DNA of 64,000 bases. It comes from Chitinophaga sp. CF418 (GTDB taxonomy: Bacteria > Bacteroidota > Bacteroidia > Chitinophagales > Chitinophagaceae). The DNA is taken from positions 186,001 through 250,000 of the forward strand of contig NZ_FRCN01000012.1 of NCBI RefSeq assembly GCF_900142925.1. The letters run 5' to 3'. Positions 17,425 through 27,600 of the stretch are shown piece by piece. Within the stretch, counting starts at the first letter, position 1. The number at the start of each line of letters is the position of its first letter. The position numbers and the translations under genes are program-made. The notes beneath the pieces were generated by a model. That model was not told where the DNA came from, did no database searches, and saw only the letters and a program-made list of their open reading frames with translations.

Positions 17425-17931
17425 TCAGGTTTGTGTAGGTTCCGGTACTTCCATGTCACGTTCCCAACCTTCATTCTGCAGCACCATGCTTTCAATAGCC
17501 ACCGCATTGGCGTTGGCATCCAGTTCAGGAAGTGCCTGGTAGGAAGATACCCAGCAACGGTATATCTTATACGCCTTGGCTACCTGCCCCTGCTCGTTCA
17601 GCAATTCTATCGTAATGTCTTTACGGAAGTTCTTCAGTGAGATGGCTACATCTCCTTCTACATTCCACACCAGTTTAGCCCAGTTCTCGAATTCGGGATC
17701 GTGTGTAACACCCCGTTCGAGTGTGATCGGCTCAAACTTCCAGACAGCAGGGGTTACCCTGGGCGTACTGGGATCTCCCCCTTCGCGGTGGGATACTGGT
17801 TCTGTAGATTGCTTTAACGCGCTTACCTTACTGATGCCTGCTACAACCTTACCATCCCAGCGAACGCGGAATTTGAAATTCTTATATGGATCAAAGCGAT
17901 AGGAGTTTACCACAAATTGATTACCTGCCAT
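17425..17931 (-). CDS. eCIS inner tube protein (gp19/Afp1-like)
   Basis: A 168-residue T4-gp19-like tail tube protein. It begins NSYRFDPYKNFKFRVRWDGK and contains VAGISKVSALKQSTEPVSHR and WKFEPITLERGVTHDPEFEN, all typical of Afp1/Afp5-type tube subunits. It ends in VLQNEGWERDMEV. Hexameric rings stack into the lumen-bearing tube that carries cargo and is driven out by sheath contraction. It lies 12 bp after the sheath gene. Only one tube gene is seen, where Afp and PVC have two. Confidence 0.95.
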   Translation of the reverse strand: MAGNQFVVNSYRFDPYKNFKFRVRWDGKVVAGISKVSALKQSTEPVSHREGGDPSTPRVTPAVWKFEPITLERGVTHDPEFENWAKLVWNVEGDVAISLKNFRKDITIELLNEQGQVAKAYKIYRCWVSSYQALPELDANANAVAIESMVLQNEGWERDMEVPEPTQT

Positions 17932-17943
17932 GATAAATAGTTT

Positions 17944-20253
17944 TTAAACTTGAATTTGACCAGCCATCTGCTGGAGATAAAGGACTACAAACTCTGCGGG
18001 TTTTAACGGCGCAAATCCTACCCATATATTGACAATACCCAGATTGATATCATTCTGTGTAGTTGTTTCACGGTCGCACTTTACAAAGTAGGCGTCGTCG
18101 CGCTTCTGTCCCTGGAAAGCCCCCTGGCGGAACAGTCCGTGCATAAAAGCACCTGCGTTCAGGCGGATTTGTCCCCAGAGTGGCTCATCATTGGGTTCAA
18201 ACACCACCCATTTCAGGCCACGGTAGAGGCTTTCTTCAATGAAAAGCGCAGTACGGCGTACAGGGATGTATTTCCATTCGCTGCCGAAATCATCATCACC
18301 ATCCATAGTACGGGCGCCCCAGTTAACAATACCATTGGGGAATATGCGAATCGTGTTGATAGCGCGTTTATTGAGCACGCCATTCTCATTATCGTTGAAG
18401 CGCTGCTCCAGTCCTGTGATACCACGGATATCTGCTTCTGTTCCTGCAGGCGCTTTCCATACGCCGCGGCTTCCGTCTGTCCGGGCCATCAGGCCTGCAA
18501 TAGCGCCACTGGGCCCTGTTTGTACATTCAGGCCATTCTCACGGATGGTCAGGCGGGGATGGAAGATCGCACTATGATCTTTTACCAGTCCGATACGCAG
18601 CTTATTCACTCCGTTGGCGGGATCGGTAGCCTGCTGTACGGTGCCCCATTGTTCCGGCGCATCCATGATCAGGAAAGCGCGGCGTTGCTGACAGAATACG
18701 CTGGCAGGTCCCCAGAGGCTTTCTACCATGCTGACACTGTGATCAGCGTCACGGGGCAGGATCATAAGGTTGAAAAGATCTACTTCTTTATCCAGTTTCA
18801 GGAAGGCCTCACTATATTGTAATAAGGTAGGCGCATTACCATCAGCACCGCCACTAAGATTGTAATAACGAACATTAGGCGTCTGGAACAAAGGGCTGAT
18901 GTCAAAGCCGTCGGCACCGGAAGATGCAACGGTGCCAATACTGCTATCACTGCCATCTCCTGCTATAAGGGCCAGGCGGCTACCCCATACCTGGGCAGTC
19001 CAGCGGAAAGCAGGGTTGGTGATCTGTTGTTCATTCACCGCATTAGCTATGATAGCCCATTTTTCGCGTACGCCATCATGATGACCTGTAACACTGGCCG
19101 GGAAGTTATCCTGATGCATCAGTGATCCTGCAACGAGTACTGTTCTCAGGCTGGTACCCAGACTGATAGCTGTGCCGCTGACAGTAATAGTATTAAAAGC
19201 TGTTTGCTCTTTTTCAGAGAAGGTGACCAGGTCTGCAAGATCGAACACAAGCCCATTGGGCGCCGGACGGGCAGCTGCATAGGCAGACACTTCCAGTCCG
19301 CCCTGTGCAGTACCTAACATCAGGGTGCGTGCCACATCATTGTTGGCGGCGGGTTCAATACGTACATCGGTATTACCGGCGCCGGTGATGCGGATCAGGA
19401 AAGTATTATTGAGGCCTGTACCAGGACCATCCACATTGCTCACTGTAACGGATGCTCCCAATGGCAGCGTGTCATTGATAATCTGTTCTATGTCTCCGAT
19501 AATATTTGCAGCAGTAACACCGGCGCCAAGATCTACACCTGACAGGTTTACATTGACAAAACCTGTATTATTAACATTTATACGGAATGCTTTACCAGTA
19601 GCGAGTATACCGATCATAGCAGTCCGGTAATCCGCATCTGCAGCTCTTATTGGCCTGCCTGATTGCGAATAACCTGCTGTTGGCGCTCCACCTATGATGG
19701 CAGCATCTACAAGTGCGGAATTCTGGCTCACATAAGTTTGTACATAACGCGGATCGCTGGGGTTCATGCTCAGGTTCTGCAGAACTTCCTGATCTGCTTT
19801 TACCGTTTGACCACCACTGTTAGTCACCCAGCGGAAAACAGTGAGGTTGAAGGTAGATTCAGGAAAAGGAGTATTATAGGATACTTCCGCACGGATAGTA
19901 TCGCCTATCAGGCCCGCTGATTTTGCCGTCAGCCGGAGTACCGGCGTACCGCCTGAGTTATTAAGATCAGCATCTGACTGGGCTGCACCATCAGCTATAC
20001 GCATGACATAACATTGGCTGCCGCCGTTCAGGAAGAAGAGGCGTACTGCCCGCGACAACTCGCTGCCCGCGTAATCGGATGAAAACGTACGTTCAAAGTC
20101 ACTGAAACTTAAACATAACACAGGCGTCTTCAAGGGGCCTTTTTTTGTACGGCCTATAAATACGGCAACGGCCGTACTGACGCCTACGATGGTACGCACG
20201 CCACTGGGTACTTCCTGTACATAAACGCCCGGATAACTGGTTTGTACTGGCAT
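17944..20253 (-). CDS. eCIS contractile sheath protein (gp18/Afp2-4-like)
   Basis: A 769-residue sheath subunit. The N-terminal PVQTSYPGVYVQEVPSGVRT segment, the GRTKKGPLKTPVLCLSFSDF strand and the ELSRAVRLFFLNGGSQCYVM block are classic contractile sheath signatures. A large variable insertion (~90-480) precedes the conserved C-terminal half (FEPNDEPLWGQIRLNAGAFM, then NLGIVNIWVGFAPLKPAEFV). It is the first gene of the cluster and the only sheath gene visible, whereas Afp encodes three. Its length fits the longer sheath type with an added surface domain. Confidence 0.96.
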   Translation of the reverse strand: MPVQTSYPGVYVQEVPSGVRTIVGVSTAVAVFIGRTKKGPLKTPVLCLSFSDFERTFSSDYAGSELSRAVRLFFLNGGSQCYVMRIADGAAQSDADLNNSGGTPVLRLTAKSAGLIGDTIRAEVSYNTPFPESTFNLTVFRWVTNSGGQTVKADQEVLQNLSMNPSDPRYVQTYVSQNSALVDAAIIGGAPTAGYSQSGRPIRAADADYRTAMIGILATGKAFRINVNNTGFVNVNLSGVDLGAGVTAANIIGDIEQIINDTLPLGASVTVSNVDGPGTGLNNTFLIRITGAGNTDVRIEPAANNDVARTLMLGTAQGGLEVSAYAAARPAPNGLVFDLADLVTFSEKEQTAFNTITVSGTAISLGTSLRTVLVAGSLMHQDNFPASVTGHHDGVREKWAIIANAVNEQQITNPAFRWTAQVWGSRLALIAGDGSDSSIGTVASSGADGFDISPLFQTPNVRYYNLSGGADGNAPTLLQYSEAFLKLDKEVDLFNLMILPRDADHSVSMVESLWGPASVFCQQRRAFLIMDAPEQWGTVQQATDPANGVNKLRIGLVKDHSAIFHPRLTIRENGLNVQTGPSGAIAGLMARTDGSRGVWKAPAGTEADIRGITGLEQRFNDNENGVLNKRAINTIRIFPNGIVNWGARTMDGDDDFGSEWKYIPVRRTALFIEESLYRGLKWVVFEPNDEPLWGQIRLNAGAFMHGLFRQGAFQGQKRDDAYFVKCDRETTTQNDINLGIVNIWVGFAPLKPAEFVVLYLQQMAGQIQV

Positions 20254-20538
20254 AATGTTTAAAGGTTTATGAAGAGAGAATAGCTTTCCCTATACCTGAA
20301 ATTGTCACTTCAGGATACTGGATTTTCGTCTGCGAGAATTACTAGCAAAGATTGGAAATGGATAGCCCTATCTATGGATCTACCTCTTAAGGGTCATAGA
20401 TATGTTTGTCAGAAAACAAATTAAATGTCATGGCATTGCTTTTGGGGGTTAATGGCCTTATTACAGCTTTTCTTATTTTCTTAGCTCTCTCTATCAGTAT
20501 TTCCTGTCGGGGGAATTGTAGTCAGTTTATAGGACGAT

Positions 20539-20569
20539 CAAATATATAGATTTAAAAAGTTAAAATAAA
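20539..20569 (-). promoter_or_regulatory. Candidate promoter of the eCIS operon
   Basis: On the minus strand TATATTTG (20546-20539) matches the Bacteroidota -7 consensus TAnnTTTG exactly. Nineteen bases upstream is TTTA (20569-20566), one mismatch from the usual TTTG at -33. It sits just after the PUL1 terminator and would give a leader of roughly 280 nt before the sheath ATG. No other full -7 match was seen in this gap. Confidence 0.4.
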
Positions 20570-20571
20570 AT

Positions 20572-20606
20572 AAAAATAGGGACCGTTATATCCGGTCCCT
20601 ATTTTT
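20572..20606 (-). terminator. Rho-independent terminator of PUL1
   Basis: A perfect 14-bp stem (20572-20585 pairs with 20593-20606) with a 7-nt loop, GC-rich at the loop side and continuing into a T-rich run on the minus strand. It lies 15 bp after the fucosidase stop. Because the stem ends in A and T runs it could work in both directions, separating PUL1 from the eCIS operon. Confidence 0.85.
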
Positions 20607-20620
20607 ATTGAAAGACAAGA

Positions 20621-22729
20621 TCATTTTGAAATGATACCTAATTCAGCTACAGAAACACCTTTTCCTGTATTAATATGCAAAGCTGAAAATCTGAAATACC
20701 GTGCATGCAGCGCTTTGGGTAGTAAAACTAACTGCTGAACGGGGTTAGCTTCAATGTTATGAAAATCTCCTTCCCTGGCCTTTCCCCAGTCTTTACCATT
20801 GTTGCTGATGTAGAAAGCATAATGGCCTATCAATCCTTCATTCTTTTTATCCTGTCTGGGGAGGTAGGTGAAAGCTTTGATAGATCTTTGCGCACCCATA
20901 TCTATTGTCACATCAACCGGCAGTTTACCGGACAGTTCCGGAGTCAGCGTACTCCAGTTCGTGCTTTCATCTTCATCAATAACATTATCTGCATGGCTGC
21001 CTTCCGGCGCTTCCACTACTTTCCATCCCTTTTTACCAATGCCGAATATCCTGGTGCTGACATCTCCTGCTATTTGTTTACCCAGGATCCTTGCTTTGAT
21101 GGTTCCTCCATCAGCAAATAAAAACGGCCCCTTGTATACAGGAGACTTAGCAGAGGGTTCTGTTCCATCCAGTGTATAATAAACAGGCAGTTGGGATGTA
21201 TCTGACGCAATAGTCACCATGCCGGACTTATCTCTGCTGATAACAGGTGCTTTGATGTGCACGGGTTCTCTATAAAGACCGAAATCGCTCAATGCAACAC
21301 ATACCGGCGCACCTGTTATACGTAACCTTACTTTATCTGTCGTGATATTTTTTTCCAGGCGTATCAGCCTGTTGGCCCCGATACTGGTGGCAGTGGCAAT
21401 TTCCTGCCATTCCCCTTTTTCAAAAACATCTATGGCAACTGCATCTATACGCTGACCCAGTTTAATATTCTCACGGAGGCGGATCACATTGAATGTTTTC
21501 AGCGTGCCCAGGTTGAACTCCAGTGTGGGAGTTGTTACGCTATCATCCGTAGCCCAGTATGAATACCGATCGTTGTCCAACAGGAACTGCGGACCAAAGC
21601 TGGCCTTATTATTCCCGCGAATATTACTGGCTTTTAATTGTGCGCCTTTTGCCAGATTTACTGCAAAGGTCTGGCGCAGCAGCTGACCGAATCCTTTCAG
21701 GGAAACTACGTCAGTGGAATTCAAAAGGCCCCGCTGATCGGGGGAAAGTCCCAGATCCAGACCCGCGCCACGGCCCACACTTTCATAATAGAGGTCCAGT
21801 AACTCTGATGGGGTTTTCACCTGTGGGTTCTGAGAAGCGTGATAGAACCATCCCGGCCTTAAGGGCACATCACATTCCGCCGGCATCCAATACAGGCCAT
21901 TGCGTGTACCTTCAGTTGCCAGTTCTGTTTTGGCGTAACCATTAGCAGGCTTTCTTCCCGGGTCGGGCGCCTGTGGTGTATAAGTGGCCCAGCAGGTTTT
22001 ACCGGCATGTCCTTCTTCGTTGCCGACCCAACGTACGTCAGGTCCTACATCGCCAAACAATACTGCGTCCGGCTGCATTTTCCTGGTAATGGCCCAGGTA
22101 CCGTCCCAATCGTAGTAGGTAGTACGGTCAATATTCCTCGTTTCATTCGCACCTCCATAATAGCCGCTGCCGCCATTGGCGCCGTCATGCCAGGAGGTGA
22201 ACAATGGTCCATAATTGCTGTATAATTCTCTCAACTGGTTACGATAGATCTCCAGGTATTCGGGTTTGCCATATCCTGGATTATTCCTGTCCCAGGGTGA
22301 GCAATAGAGTCCATACTTTAGTCCGAGCTGTTCGCAGGCCAGCTGATACTCTTTCAGGATGTCTCCTTTGCCATTTTTCCACTTGCTTTTGGATATGTTG
22401 TGGGGCGTTGTTTTCGTAGGCCAAAGGCATAAACCATCGTGGTGTTTGGCCACTACGATAATACCTTTAAAACCGCCGGCTTTGGCAGCACCTACGATCT
22501 GTTTTGCATCAAACTGTGTAGGATTGACCAGCCCGGGATCTTCATCCCCATATCCCCATTCATGATCCAGGTAGGTATTGACACCGAAATGGATCAGGCA
22601 GTACATCTCCATTTCGTGCCATTTTAACTGGGCATCTGTTGGCAGCGCGCCATAGGGTTTAGGAGCGGATTGTCCTAACGCATGTCCCTGTACACCTAAT
22701 AGCACCAGCAATAGAAAGACTTTTTTCAT
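20621..22729 (-). CDS. Secreted alpha-L-fucosidase (GH29) with discoidin-like domains
   Basis: A 702-residue protein with a signal peptide (MKKVFLLLVLLGVQGHALGQ). The GH29 barrel spans ~25-360: MYCLIHFGVNTY, AKHHDGLCLWPT (HHDG at 96-99), GLYCSPWDRN and SWHDGANGG, where D182 is the likely nucleophile. C-terminal modules follow: an F5/8 type C-like domain (~370-480), a chitobiase C-terminal-like fold (VYYTLDGTEPSAKSPVYKGP, ~500-560) and a second F5/8-like domain (~575-700). Such enzymes release terminal L-fucose from glycans in the periplasm or at the cell surface. It is the last gene of the sigma/FecR/SusC/SusD locus and the only hydrolase in it. Confidence 0.92.
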   Translation of the reverse strand: MKKVFLLLVLLGVQGHALGQSAPKPYGALPTDAQLKWHEMEMYCLIHFGVNTYLDHEWGYGDEDPGLVNPTQFDAKQIVGAAKAGGFKGIIVVAKHHDGLCLWPTKTTPHNISKSKWKNGKGDILKEYQLACEQLGLKYGLYCSPWDRNNPGYGKPEYLEIYRNQLRELYSNYGPLFTSWHDGANGGSGYYGGANETRNIDRTTYYDWDGTWAITRKMQPDAVLFGDVGPDVRWVGNEEGHAGKTCWATYTPQAPDPGRKPANGYAKTELATEGTRNGLYWMPAECDVPLRPGWFYHASQNPQVKTPSELLDLYYESVGRGAGLDLGLSPDQRGLLNSTDVVSLKGFGQLLRQTFAVNLAKGAQLKASNIRGNNKASFGPQFLLDNDRYSYWATDDSVTTPTLEFNLGTLKTFNVIRLRENIKLGQRIDAVAIDVFEKGEWQEIATATSIGANRLIRLEKNITTDKVRLRITGAPVCVALSDFGLYREPVHIKAPVISRDKSGMVTIASDTSQLPVYYTLDGTEPSAKSPVYKGPFLFADGGTIKARILGKQIAGDVSTRIFGIGKKGWKVVEAPEGSHADNVIDEDESTNWSTLTPELSGKLPVDVTIDMGAQRSIKAFTYLPRQDKKNEGLIGHYAFYISNNGKDWGKAREGDFHNIEANPVQQLVLLPKALHARYFRFSALHINTGKGVSVAELGIISK

Positions 22730-22847
22730 CGATAACGTTCATTTTAATTTGCATGAATAATTGAGACCTATTGTACCAGCTCTCTGGCATAAGTTACTGC
22801 ATCACCTTTTTAATAATTATATGGCATGAAATCTTTTCTCAAAGGTA

Positions 22848-22889
22848 CCTGCGGGCGGAATGGTACCTCCTACCTACCCCGCCCGCAGG
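22848..22889 (-). promoter_or_regulatory. Hairpin between susD and the fucosidase gene, with a TACCTTTG element
   Basis: A perfect 11-bp GC-rich inverted repeat (22848-22858 with 22879-22889) with a 20-nt loop starts 15 bp after the SusD stop. Directly behind it on the minus strand is TACCTTTG (22847-22840), a full -7 match but with no clear -33. It could partly terminate or stabilise the susCD message and give the hydrolase its own promoter. Confidence 0.4.
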
Positions 22890-22904
22890 AACTGGTATAA
22901 TTTA

Positions 22905-24581
22905 CTACCAGCCGGGGTTTTGTGGCAATAAGTTCTGATTCAGCGTCAACTCCTGCGTAGGGATAGGATACAAATACATTTTATCTTTCCATACACGGGA
23001 AGTGATACTTGTATACAACCTTATATAATTGTTGGCATCTACCTGTACCCCGCTTACCTGGCTGGCCGGATATTGCGCCCTTACAGCAGGCGTCAGTTTC
23101 ATCCCCAGGATAGTTTCAGGGTTCTGAATGAGCTCACCTGCTTTCCAGCGTATGATATCATCAAAACGGAAACCATCCGCTGCCAGCTCTATCCTTCTTT
23201 CCCGGCGAATCTCATCTATCAGCACCGGCAGGGCTGGGAAGTCAGATGCCGGGTCTTTTACCAGGCTGGCAATAGCCATATGCGCCATGCCAACCCTGTC
23301 TCGTATTTTGTTGATGGTATTATCCAGCACAGTTTGCGTACACTGCCCCAGCTCGGCTTTCGCCTCTGCTTCATTCAGCAATATCTCTGCATATCGGAAA
23401 ATAAACAGATCCAGGGTGGACTGTCCGGCGTTCCATTGCGCAGGGTCGGGCGACAGTGCTTTAATGATCATATAACCCGTTGGCGCTGTTGCAGTACCTA
23501 TTTGTGGCAGTTTAAATATGTTTTTGGTACCATCTGCATTGTTCAGCAATACAAATCCTCTTGTGGCAATCAGCTGCCTGAAACGGGGATCTCTATTAGT
23601 TGCCTCCGCTTCCAACGAATCATCTCCTTTGTACAATGGACTTAATGCAGTTGGCAAACCATCTTTACAAAGGAAAGAGCGGACAAAATTCTTACTGAAT
23701 CCTGTGGAGCTTTCCCCAAGCTCCCTTGTCAGGTTTTGGGTCAACACATTCTGGATGTATATGGCCGGCAGGATAGCTTCTCTATTCTTACTGAGATCTT
23801 CCTGAATGAATAGATTATAGTAGTCTGTGGCCGGGTTGCCGGTTGAATAGATATCATAGTTACCTGAGTTCATAACCGCCTCAGAAGCTGTTACTGCTGC
23901 ATTCAGATAAGCTGTTTCATCACCGAGTCCGTGGTACTTCCTGAAAGTACCTTCCCATAAACAAATACGCGACATCAGGGAATAGGCTGCATATTTATGT
24001 AATCGTCCGGCATCCACGGCATTCAGGTCGGGGAGATTTGTTACCGCAAAATTCAGATCGGCCAATACAGCATCCATCACCTGTTTATGCGGCATCCTGG
24101 ATCCGTATAACGAGGCGGTAGATGTGTCCGTCAGATCGGTATTCAACCAGGGCACATCACCAAAAGCTTTCACCTTCTGCCAGTAGAATAAGGCCCTGAA
24201 AAAACGGATCTCGGCAACATATTTATTCTTTGTAGCTTCATCAGCGTTAGCCCGCTGATAGCGCTGCAGGAAATAGTTACAGCCCCTTATCTGCGACCAA
24301 TCCCATCCACCACCGCTGACAGGTACTACGTATGAACCATACAGAAAATCATCTGCATCAAGCGGCACCTGGTTATCAGAGTTCTTTTCTGACCAGAAAG
24401 AGTTTTGAACGGGTAAGTTCTGATAAAACTGGTTGCAATACAGTTTAAGATCATTGGCATTCTTGAAGAACGTCGGTTCGCTCAATGCATCCTTCGGATA
24501 AAGATCAAGCTGTTTGTTACAGGCTGCCAGAAGTAGCACAGTAACGACGATGATATAATTAGAGAAGCGTTTGTTTTTCAT
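22905..24581 (-). CDS. SusD/RagB-type nutrient-binding lipoprotein (PUL1)
   Basis: A 558-residue SusD-like protein with a lipobox ending LLLAAC (C21), then TPR-rich SusD features: FFKNANDLKLYCNQFY, AEIRFFRALFYWQKVKAFGD, ARLHKYAAYSLMSR-like helices, FRYAEILLNEAEAKAELGQ and EIRRERRIELAADGFRFDDI, ending in LPQNPGW. It would sit on the cell surface as the lid of the SusC transporter encoded 32 bp upstream. SusD proteins bind oligosaccharides, but the ligand cannot be read from sequence. Confidence 0.95.
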   Translation of the reverse strand: MKNKRFSNYIIVVTVLLLAACNKQLDLYPKDALSEPTFFKNANDLKLYCNQFYQNLPVQNSFWSEKNSDNQVPLDADDFLYGSYVVPVSGGGWDWSQIRGCNYFLQRYQRANADEATKNKYVAEIRFFRALFYWQKVKAFGDVPWLNTDLTDTSTASLYGSRMPHKQVMDAVLADLNFAVTNLPDLNAVDAGRLHKYAAYSLMSRICLWEGTFRKYHGLGDETAYLNAAVTASEAVMNSGNYDIYSTGNPATDYYNLFIQEDLSKNREAILPAIYIQNVLTQNLTRELGESSTGFSKNFVRSFLCKDGLPTALSPLYKGDDSLEAEATNRDPRFRQLIATRGFVLLNNADGTKNIFKLPQIGTATAPTGYMIIKALSPDPAQWNAGQSTLDLFIFRYAEILLNEAEAKAELGQCTQTVLDNTINKIRDRVGMAHMAIASLVKDPASDFPALPVLIDEIRRERRIELAADGFRFDDIIRWKAGELIQNPETILGMKLTPAVRAQYPASQVSGVQVDANNYIRLYTSITSRVWKDKMYLYPIPTQELTLNQNLLPQNPGW

Positions 24582-24613
24582 AATAATGCATTTAGTACTT
24601 AGAGATCCCTGTG

Positions 24614-27600
24614 TTATAAGCCTACCTGTATACCAAATGAAACCGCACGGCTCAATGGATAGGTTCCGAATCCGATTATCTCAGGATCGTAAGCTTTGAA
24701 CAGGCTTGTAATTTCAAACAAGTTCTGCCCGGTTACGTACACCCGCAGGTTCCTTATCTTAGTTACCCTGATGACATCTTCAGGGATCGTATACCCGATA
24801 GAAAGATTCTTTAACCGGCAATAAGCAGCACTCTGCAGGTATTTGGTCTGTGTCTGAAAGTTACTGCCGCCGCCAAATCTCAGACGAGGAAAATAAGCAT
24901 TGGTATTCTCAGGCGTCCAGTGATCTTTCATGTATACGAATGGTACGCTCCACTCGGAATAGAAACCAAAGAATGCATTATCATTTGGCATGATGTCACG
25001 CTTTGCCACGCCTTGTGCAAATATGGTCAGGTCAAAGTGTTTGTATTGTGCTGTCAGGGTTACTCCATACTGGTAACGGGGCGTACGGTTACCGATCACT
25101 TTCTGATCGCCGGGATTGGAGACTGTATTGTCGCCATAACTTATTTTGCCATCCTTATTCAGGTCTTTATACTTTATGTCGCCCGCCAGCTGTGTTACTG
25201 TACTCAACTGGGACTGATCAGCCGCTTGCCCTTCAGCATCTGTTTTAAAAAACCCTTCTGTCTCAAAACCCCATATTTCACCGAATTTCTGGCCTACGTA
25301 CAAATTGTTGAACAATTTATTAGGGTTCAGATCATATTTGGTGATTGTAGACGTATAATCAGACACCCCTACTCTTACGGAGTATTTAAACTCTTTACCG
25401 ATCTTATCCCTCCAGGTCAGGCTTAATTCCCAGCCTTTCGTCCGCAGGTTAGCTGCGTTCTTTAAAGGTGGGGTTACACCCAATACTGCCGGTAATGGCT
25501 GGCCACCTACCAGCATATCTTTTGTATCCCTGATATACCAGTCAAAACTACCATTCAGCCGTTCATTGAGCAGTGAATAATCGATGCCGATATCTTTAGT
25601 AGTCACTTTTTCCCAGGTGAAACTTCCACTCACCAGTCCTGGCGTACCTACATAAATACTCTGCTGAGAGCCAAAAATGTAGTTGGACTTGCCGGTAGGC
25701 GACAAAGCGATATAAGGATATACGCTGGCATCTGTAGGACTTGCAGGATTGAACAGCTGGTTAGGAAGCTGTCCGTAGGAAGCCCTCAGTTTCAGGTCAC
25801 TGATCACTGATTTCGCCGGCAGGAAGAACCCTTCTTCAGAAATGCGCCAGCCTACAGAAACAGAAGGGGACCATACAAATCTTTTACCGCGTGGGAAAGA
25901 GGAGCTACCATCATAACGGCCATCTACTTCCAGCAGGTATTTGTTTTTGAAGATATAGTTCATCCTGTACAATAGCCCGTTCAATGCCCATTCGAATTCA
26001 TCGCTGCCGACACCTGGTTTAGGATCGTCATTTAACCCGACAGACGGCGTACCGGGATCTATCAGGTTCTGCGCTCTGACATTAACGGTTTTGATATGCC
26101 TGTGTTCCTGGTTGTAACCAACGATAAGTTTAAAATAATGTGACTTGTTAAACGTATTCTCATAGTTGGCAAACAGGTTCAATACATTATAGTTGTTATT
26201 GTAGCTGATCTCTGTTGTGGCATCCGGATATGTCCATGGATAATAATTCAGGAAGACGTGATTGACGCCATATTCAGGGAACTGCTTTTGAACTTTTTGT
26301 TCGAAACCGGAATAGCTGTTGTAGGTGTAGTCGGCGTTCAGCGTTACATTCTTCACAGGTGTGAGCACAGCGCCTCCGGTGAGCCAGAGATCATTTGCAC
26401 TCAGCTTATCCCGGCCGTTCTGCGCCATTACCGCAACAGGATTCGTCCAGCTACCCTGTCCGGCATAGTCCTGACCACCCGGATTGAAAACGGGCATATT
26501 AGGCCTCGAATCGCCCTGGATATAGCTATTGGAATTACCGTTAGTAGGCGCATTAGGCGCATCGCTGGAAACATGGTTCAGGGTTGTTTTCAGGCTTAGG
26601 TTCAACCATGGAGTAGCTTCCGTAGTAACCCTCAAACTTGGATTGATACGCTGATAATCTTCATTACTTCCTTTCAATAACCCTTTCTGATCAAAGTATC
26701 CCATTGACCCAATGAATGAACTTTTCTCCGAGCCGCCGGAAACGGACAGATTATGTTGCTGTTGTCCCGTCCAGTCGGGGTATAATACATTTACCCAGTC
26801 AGTATTGCCCACGTAGCGGTATTTGGAAGGATTTCCCGGATCAGGATATCCGGACGGATTGTTTACAGGATCTGCAAAATACTTCGCCGCCATAATAGAA
26901 TCCGTTTCAGTGAAGGGAAAAGAAGCGGTGGAACCACCTGAGATCTGACCATTCCTGTCTGCTTCACGGTGCATGCTGATATAGTCTACTGAGTTGAGAT
27001 ATTTTGGTAAACGGGTAGGACGGGTCAGCGTATAAGCTCCGGAATAGGTCAGACTAAGCGCGCCGTTCTTTTTCCCGCTTTTTGTTGTGATCAGTATCAC
27101 GCCATAAGCGCCCCGGCTACCATAAATTGCCGCGGAGGCAGCGTCTTTTAGTACGGTAACTGTCTCTACATCTCCTGGGTTGATCAGGTTTGGGTCCATC
27201 TGCACACCATCTACCATTACCAGGGGACCGCCCAGGTTCTCGTTACCTGAATTGATGGACGTAATACCCCTGATATTGAAATTGGCGCCGGTGCCGGGCT
27301 TGCCATTGTTCAGGTTGATGTTCAGGTTGGGGATCAAACCCTGAAGACCCTGGGCCAGATTCACCAGAGGACGGCTTTCCAGTTCTTTGGCACTTACGGT
27401 AGCTATCGCCCCGGTGAGGTTTTCCTTCTTCTGGGAACCATATCCCACCACCACCACATCACTTAGTGCCTGAAGGTCTGTTTCCAGCCGTACGCTGAGC
27501 CTGGAACGGCCTTCCGCGGGTATTTCACGGGACCTGTAGCCAACGAAATTGATAATAAGCACGGCATCCCTGCTGACAGATTTGATGTTAAATTCCCCTT

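Larger units (their letters stand above)
20254..20620. other. Intergenic region between eCIS and PUL1
   Basis: A 367-bp gap with no convincing coding frame. It holds the fucosidase terminator (20572-20606), the candidate eCIS promoter beside it, and about 280 bp of AT-rich sequence that would form a long leader before the sheath ATG. Confidence 0.6.

Noticed and set aside
1..20253. Prophage or ordinary R-type tailocin
   Set aside because: No capsid, terminase, portal, integrase or lysis genes are seen. The AAA+ ATPase, DUF4255 cap and DUF4157 genes are eCIS markers. A prophage is not excluded below base 1.
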